This document shows, in pieces, positions 62,497 through 64,000 of a stretch of 64,000 nucleotides of DNA. Origin of the DNA: DATJPR01 sp963752915. Lineage in GTDB: Bacteria > Bacteroidota > Ignavibacteria > UBA10030 > UBA6906. The stretch spans positions 496,001-560,000 of the forward strand of contig CAVVZZ010000011.1 of the NCBI GenBank assembly GCA_963752915.1. The letters are read 5' to 3'. Both the position numbers and the translations under genes were made by a program. The notes beneath the pieces are model-generated. The model worked only from the letters and a program-made list of their open reading frames with translations. It had not been told where the DNA came from and ran no database searches. How positions within the stretch are numbered: position 1 is the first letter of the stretch; every line of letters starts with the position of its first letter.

Positions 62497-62847
62497 TTAA
62501 GAAGCGACAGCAAACTTCACAACCTCGGCGAATGCGGAAGGACTGGACACGGCAAGATCGGCGAGGACCTTCCGGTTCATCACGACTTCCTTTTTCGAGA
62601 GGGCTGCAACAAGGCGTGAATAGGTCGTCCCGTTCAGCCTTGCCGCCGCATTGATGCGGGTGATCCAGAGCTGACGGAACAAGCGTTTCTTGGTTTTGCG
62701 GTCTCGGTAGGCGTATTGCATCCCCTTGTCGACGTGATGCTTCGCCACCGTGTAGACTTTGCTTCTCGCACCCCAGGAGCCTTTCGCTTGCGCCATAACG
62801 CGCTTGCGACGGCGGTGGGAGGCAACTTTGTTTTGCGAACGTGGCAT
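62497..62847 (-). CDS. rplT: 50S ribosomal protein L20
   Basis: 116-residue assembly protein binding 23S rRNA domain II. Opens with the basic tail MPRSQNKVASHRRRKRVMAQ and contains RDRKTKKRLFRQLWITRINA, both typical of L20. Located after rpmI in the usual infC-rpmI-rplT order. Confidence 0.97.
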   Translation of the reverse strand: MPRSQNKVASHRRRKRVMAQAKGSWGARSKVYTVAKHHVDKGMQYAYRDRKTKKRLFRQLWITRINAAARLNGTTYSRLVAALSKKEVVMNRKVLADLAVSSPSAFAEVVKFAVAS

Positions 62848-62921
62848 TGTTGCTCTTGGTGGTGGTGACTAGAATCCTTCCGTGTTCCGGAAGGGATGAT
62901 AAAAATCTTGAACCGGGCGAA

Positions 62922-63113
62922 CTATTGGAGCATGATCTTCACATTGCGTTCGTCCGCCTTCGAGACGAGATGCGGACCGCGCAGTTTCCGTTTCCGCTTT
63001 GTCGTCTTGGACGAAAGGATATGGCTCCGGTAAGCGGTCCCGCGCTTGACTTTTCCTGATCCTGTCAGCTTAAACCGTTTTCGTGCACCGCTGCGTGACT
63101 TCATCTTGGGCAT
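62922..63113 (-). CDS. rpmI: 50S ribosomal protein L35
   Basis: 63-residue basic protein, MPKMKSRSGARKRFKLTGSG then KVKRGTAYRSHILSSKT, a standard L35 sequence and length. It lies between infC and rplT. Confidence 0.97.
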   Translation of the reverse strand: MPKMKSRSGARKRFKLTGSGKVKRGTAYRSHILSSKTTKRKRKLRGPHLVSKADERNVKIMLQ

Positions 63114-63132
63114 TTGTGTCGTGTCCTTCGTG

Positions 63133-63801
63133 TTATGCTTCCTGCGGCTTCGTGTCGGGCTTGGGCTCGGTTTTCAGCTCCGGCTTCGCCTCTTCCTTTG
63201 TTTCCACTTTCTTCTTGCGCTCCGGGGAGAGGATCATGATCATGCTCCGTCCCTCCATGTGTGAAGGCTGATCCACCTTCGAATAGTCCTTGACACGGTC
63301 AGCGAGCCGTGTCAGCATTTGATCGCCCTTGTCCTTGTAGGTGATCTCCCGTCCCTTGAACACGACCGTCGCCTTTACCTTGTGGCCGTCCATGAGAAAT
63401 TGCTGCGCATGCTTGGCCTTGAAGTCAAAGTCGTGGGTGTCGGTGTTGACGTGGAACCGCAACTCCTTCAGGAGTGAAACGTGCTGATGCTTTTTCTGAA
63501 TCTTGTCCTTCTTCGCAAGCTCGTATTTGAACTTTCCGAAGTTGATGATCTTGCAGACAGGAGGATTTGCGTTGGGGACGATTTCCACGAGATCCGCATC
63601 CCTTTCCCGGGCCATCCGTACGGCAGTCGCCGGCGACATGACGCCGAGCTGTCCGCCGTGCTGGTCGATGACCCTCACTTCGGGGACACGAATATCATCG
63701 TTGATCCGGGGACCTTTTTGTTTGGTGCTGTGGGCTCCTGCCTGCTGTTTCGCGTTCGGTGAACCTTGAGTGGTGGCCACGGTGGCTGGTGTGGTCCTCA
63801 A
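63133..63801 (-). CDS. infC: Translation initiation factor IF-3
   Basis: Prevents premature subunit joining and checks the start codon. 222 residues with the IF3 N-domain (RINDDIRVPEVRVIDQHGGQ), C-domain (KELRFHVNTDTHDFDFKAKH) and an extra Lys/Glu/Pro-rich tail (about 25 residues). The start is uncertain: a TTG at 63801 gives a 30-residue Thr/Gln-rich leader, a GTG at 63780 a shorter one, and no ATG is available before the IF3 fold. Rare start codons are usual for infC because IF-3 represses them. Confidence 0.93.
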   Translation of the reverse strand: MRTTPATVATTQGSPNAKQQAGAHSTKQKGPRINDDIRVPEVRVIDQHGGQLGVMSPATAVRMARERDADLVEIVPNANPPVCKIINFGKFKYELAKKDKIQKKHQHVSLLKELRFHVNTDTHDFDFKAKHAQQFLMDGHKVKATVVFKGREITYKDKGDQMLTRLADRVKDYSKVDQPSHMEGRSMIMILSPERKKKVETKEEAKPELKTEPKPDTKPQEA

Positions 63802-63821
63802 ATTGTGATTGAAAAATTCCG

Positions 63822-64000
63822 CTAGAGGCTGATCGACTTTGTGTCGATCTTCTCCCGGATTTGGCGGATGATGTCCGCTACGGAAATCGAACCCTGGTCG
63901 CCCTTCTTATGAAGGCGTAATGAGACGCTCCCAGATTGGCGTTCTTTTTCACCAATTACGAGCATGTAGGGAATCTTTTTTGTCTCCCATTCGCGGATCT
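63822..64000 (-). CDS. thrS: Threonyl-tRNA synthetase, C-terminal fragment
   Basis: Only the last 59 residues lie in the window: IREWETKKIPYMLVIGEKER, QSGSVSLRLHKKGDQGSI and SVADIIRQIREKIDTKSI, matching the end of the anticodon-binding domain of ThrRS. The stop is at 63822-63824; infC follows after about 20 bases. thrS-infC-rpmI-rplT is a widespread order. Confidence 0.92.
   Translation of the reverse strand, partial: IREWETKKIPYMLVIGEKERQSGSVSLRLHKKGDQGSISVADIIRQIREKIDTKSISL

Overview
The window looks like chromosomal DNA of a moderately GC-rich bacterium from the Bacteroidota/Chlorobiota/Ignavibacteriota group, and I favour an Ignavibacteria-like lineage. The evidence is two very large secreted proteins ending in type IX secretion sorting domains with the QNFPNPFNP signature, a GWxTD-domain lipoprotein, an N-terminal two-component-regulator propeller, and the gene order infC-rpmI-rplT-pheS-pheT-zapA-rny. 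No 16S gene is present, so this placement is inference. No CRISPR array, insertion sequence, prophage, tRNA or rRNA was seen.

Almost everything is on the minus strand, in tight operons; twelve gene pairs share a 4-base ATGA stop/start overlap. Reading with transcription (right to left): 64000-56 kb holds thrS(partial)-infC-rpmI-rplT-pheS-pheT-coiled-coil protein-zapA-[candidate 6S RNA]-rny-coaE. 55.7-51.5 kb holds relA/spoT-ruvX-mtgA-AlbA_2 regulator, with a strong sigma70-type promoter; trmH-like runs the other way. 50.8-47.2 kb holds cmk-ispH and then rpsA with a terminator. 47.1-41.3 kb holds mtaB, a DUF512 radical-SAM protein, a DUF5683-like protein, truA and a Hanks-type Ser/Thr kinase with TPRs. 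41.2-37.6 kb holds two c-type cytochromes and comM.

The accessory centre (37.5-26 kb) has a TMTC-like TPR membrane glycosyltransferase (+), a propeller/beta-helix fusion with a T9SS tail, DoxX, a 923-residue repeat protein with a T9SS tail, and a membrane protein joining a cytoplasmic FHA domain to a periplasmic lytic transglycosylase (+). From 25.7 kb leftward come an NAD-type isocitrate dehydrogenase, an M16 peptidase pair (+), the GWxTD lipoprotein, dus, a type III polyketide synthase, polX, a LiaF-like protein, two small 2Fe-2S ferredoxins, an unknown protein, an outer-membrane barrel protein and nadB. The last operons are purF-pgsA-ftsY-mutL-acyl-CoA mutase and DUF362-EamA-acyP-ispF-dedA-PAP2.

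Most genes are housekeeping: purine, NAD, isoprenoid (ispF, ispH), nucleotide and CoA synthesis, translation, stringent response, DNA repair and peptidoglycan work. Less ordinary are (i) six conserved genes (PAP2, dedA, DUF362, mutL, polX, relA) each broken by exactly one surplus base, (ii) a mutase annotated by family as methylmalonyl-CoA mutase whose substrate residues match isobutyryl-CoA mutase, (iii) a long hairpin that buries the comM ribosome binding site, (iv) a hairpin-rich 90-base insertion inside a T9SS sorting domain, (v) the propeller/beta-helix chimera, (vi) a candidate 6S RNA, and (vii) intergenic arrays and inverted repeats built from GACAAT/GAAGAT-like short units.
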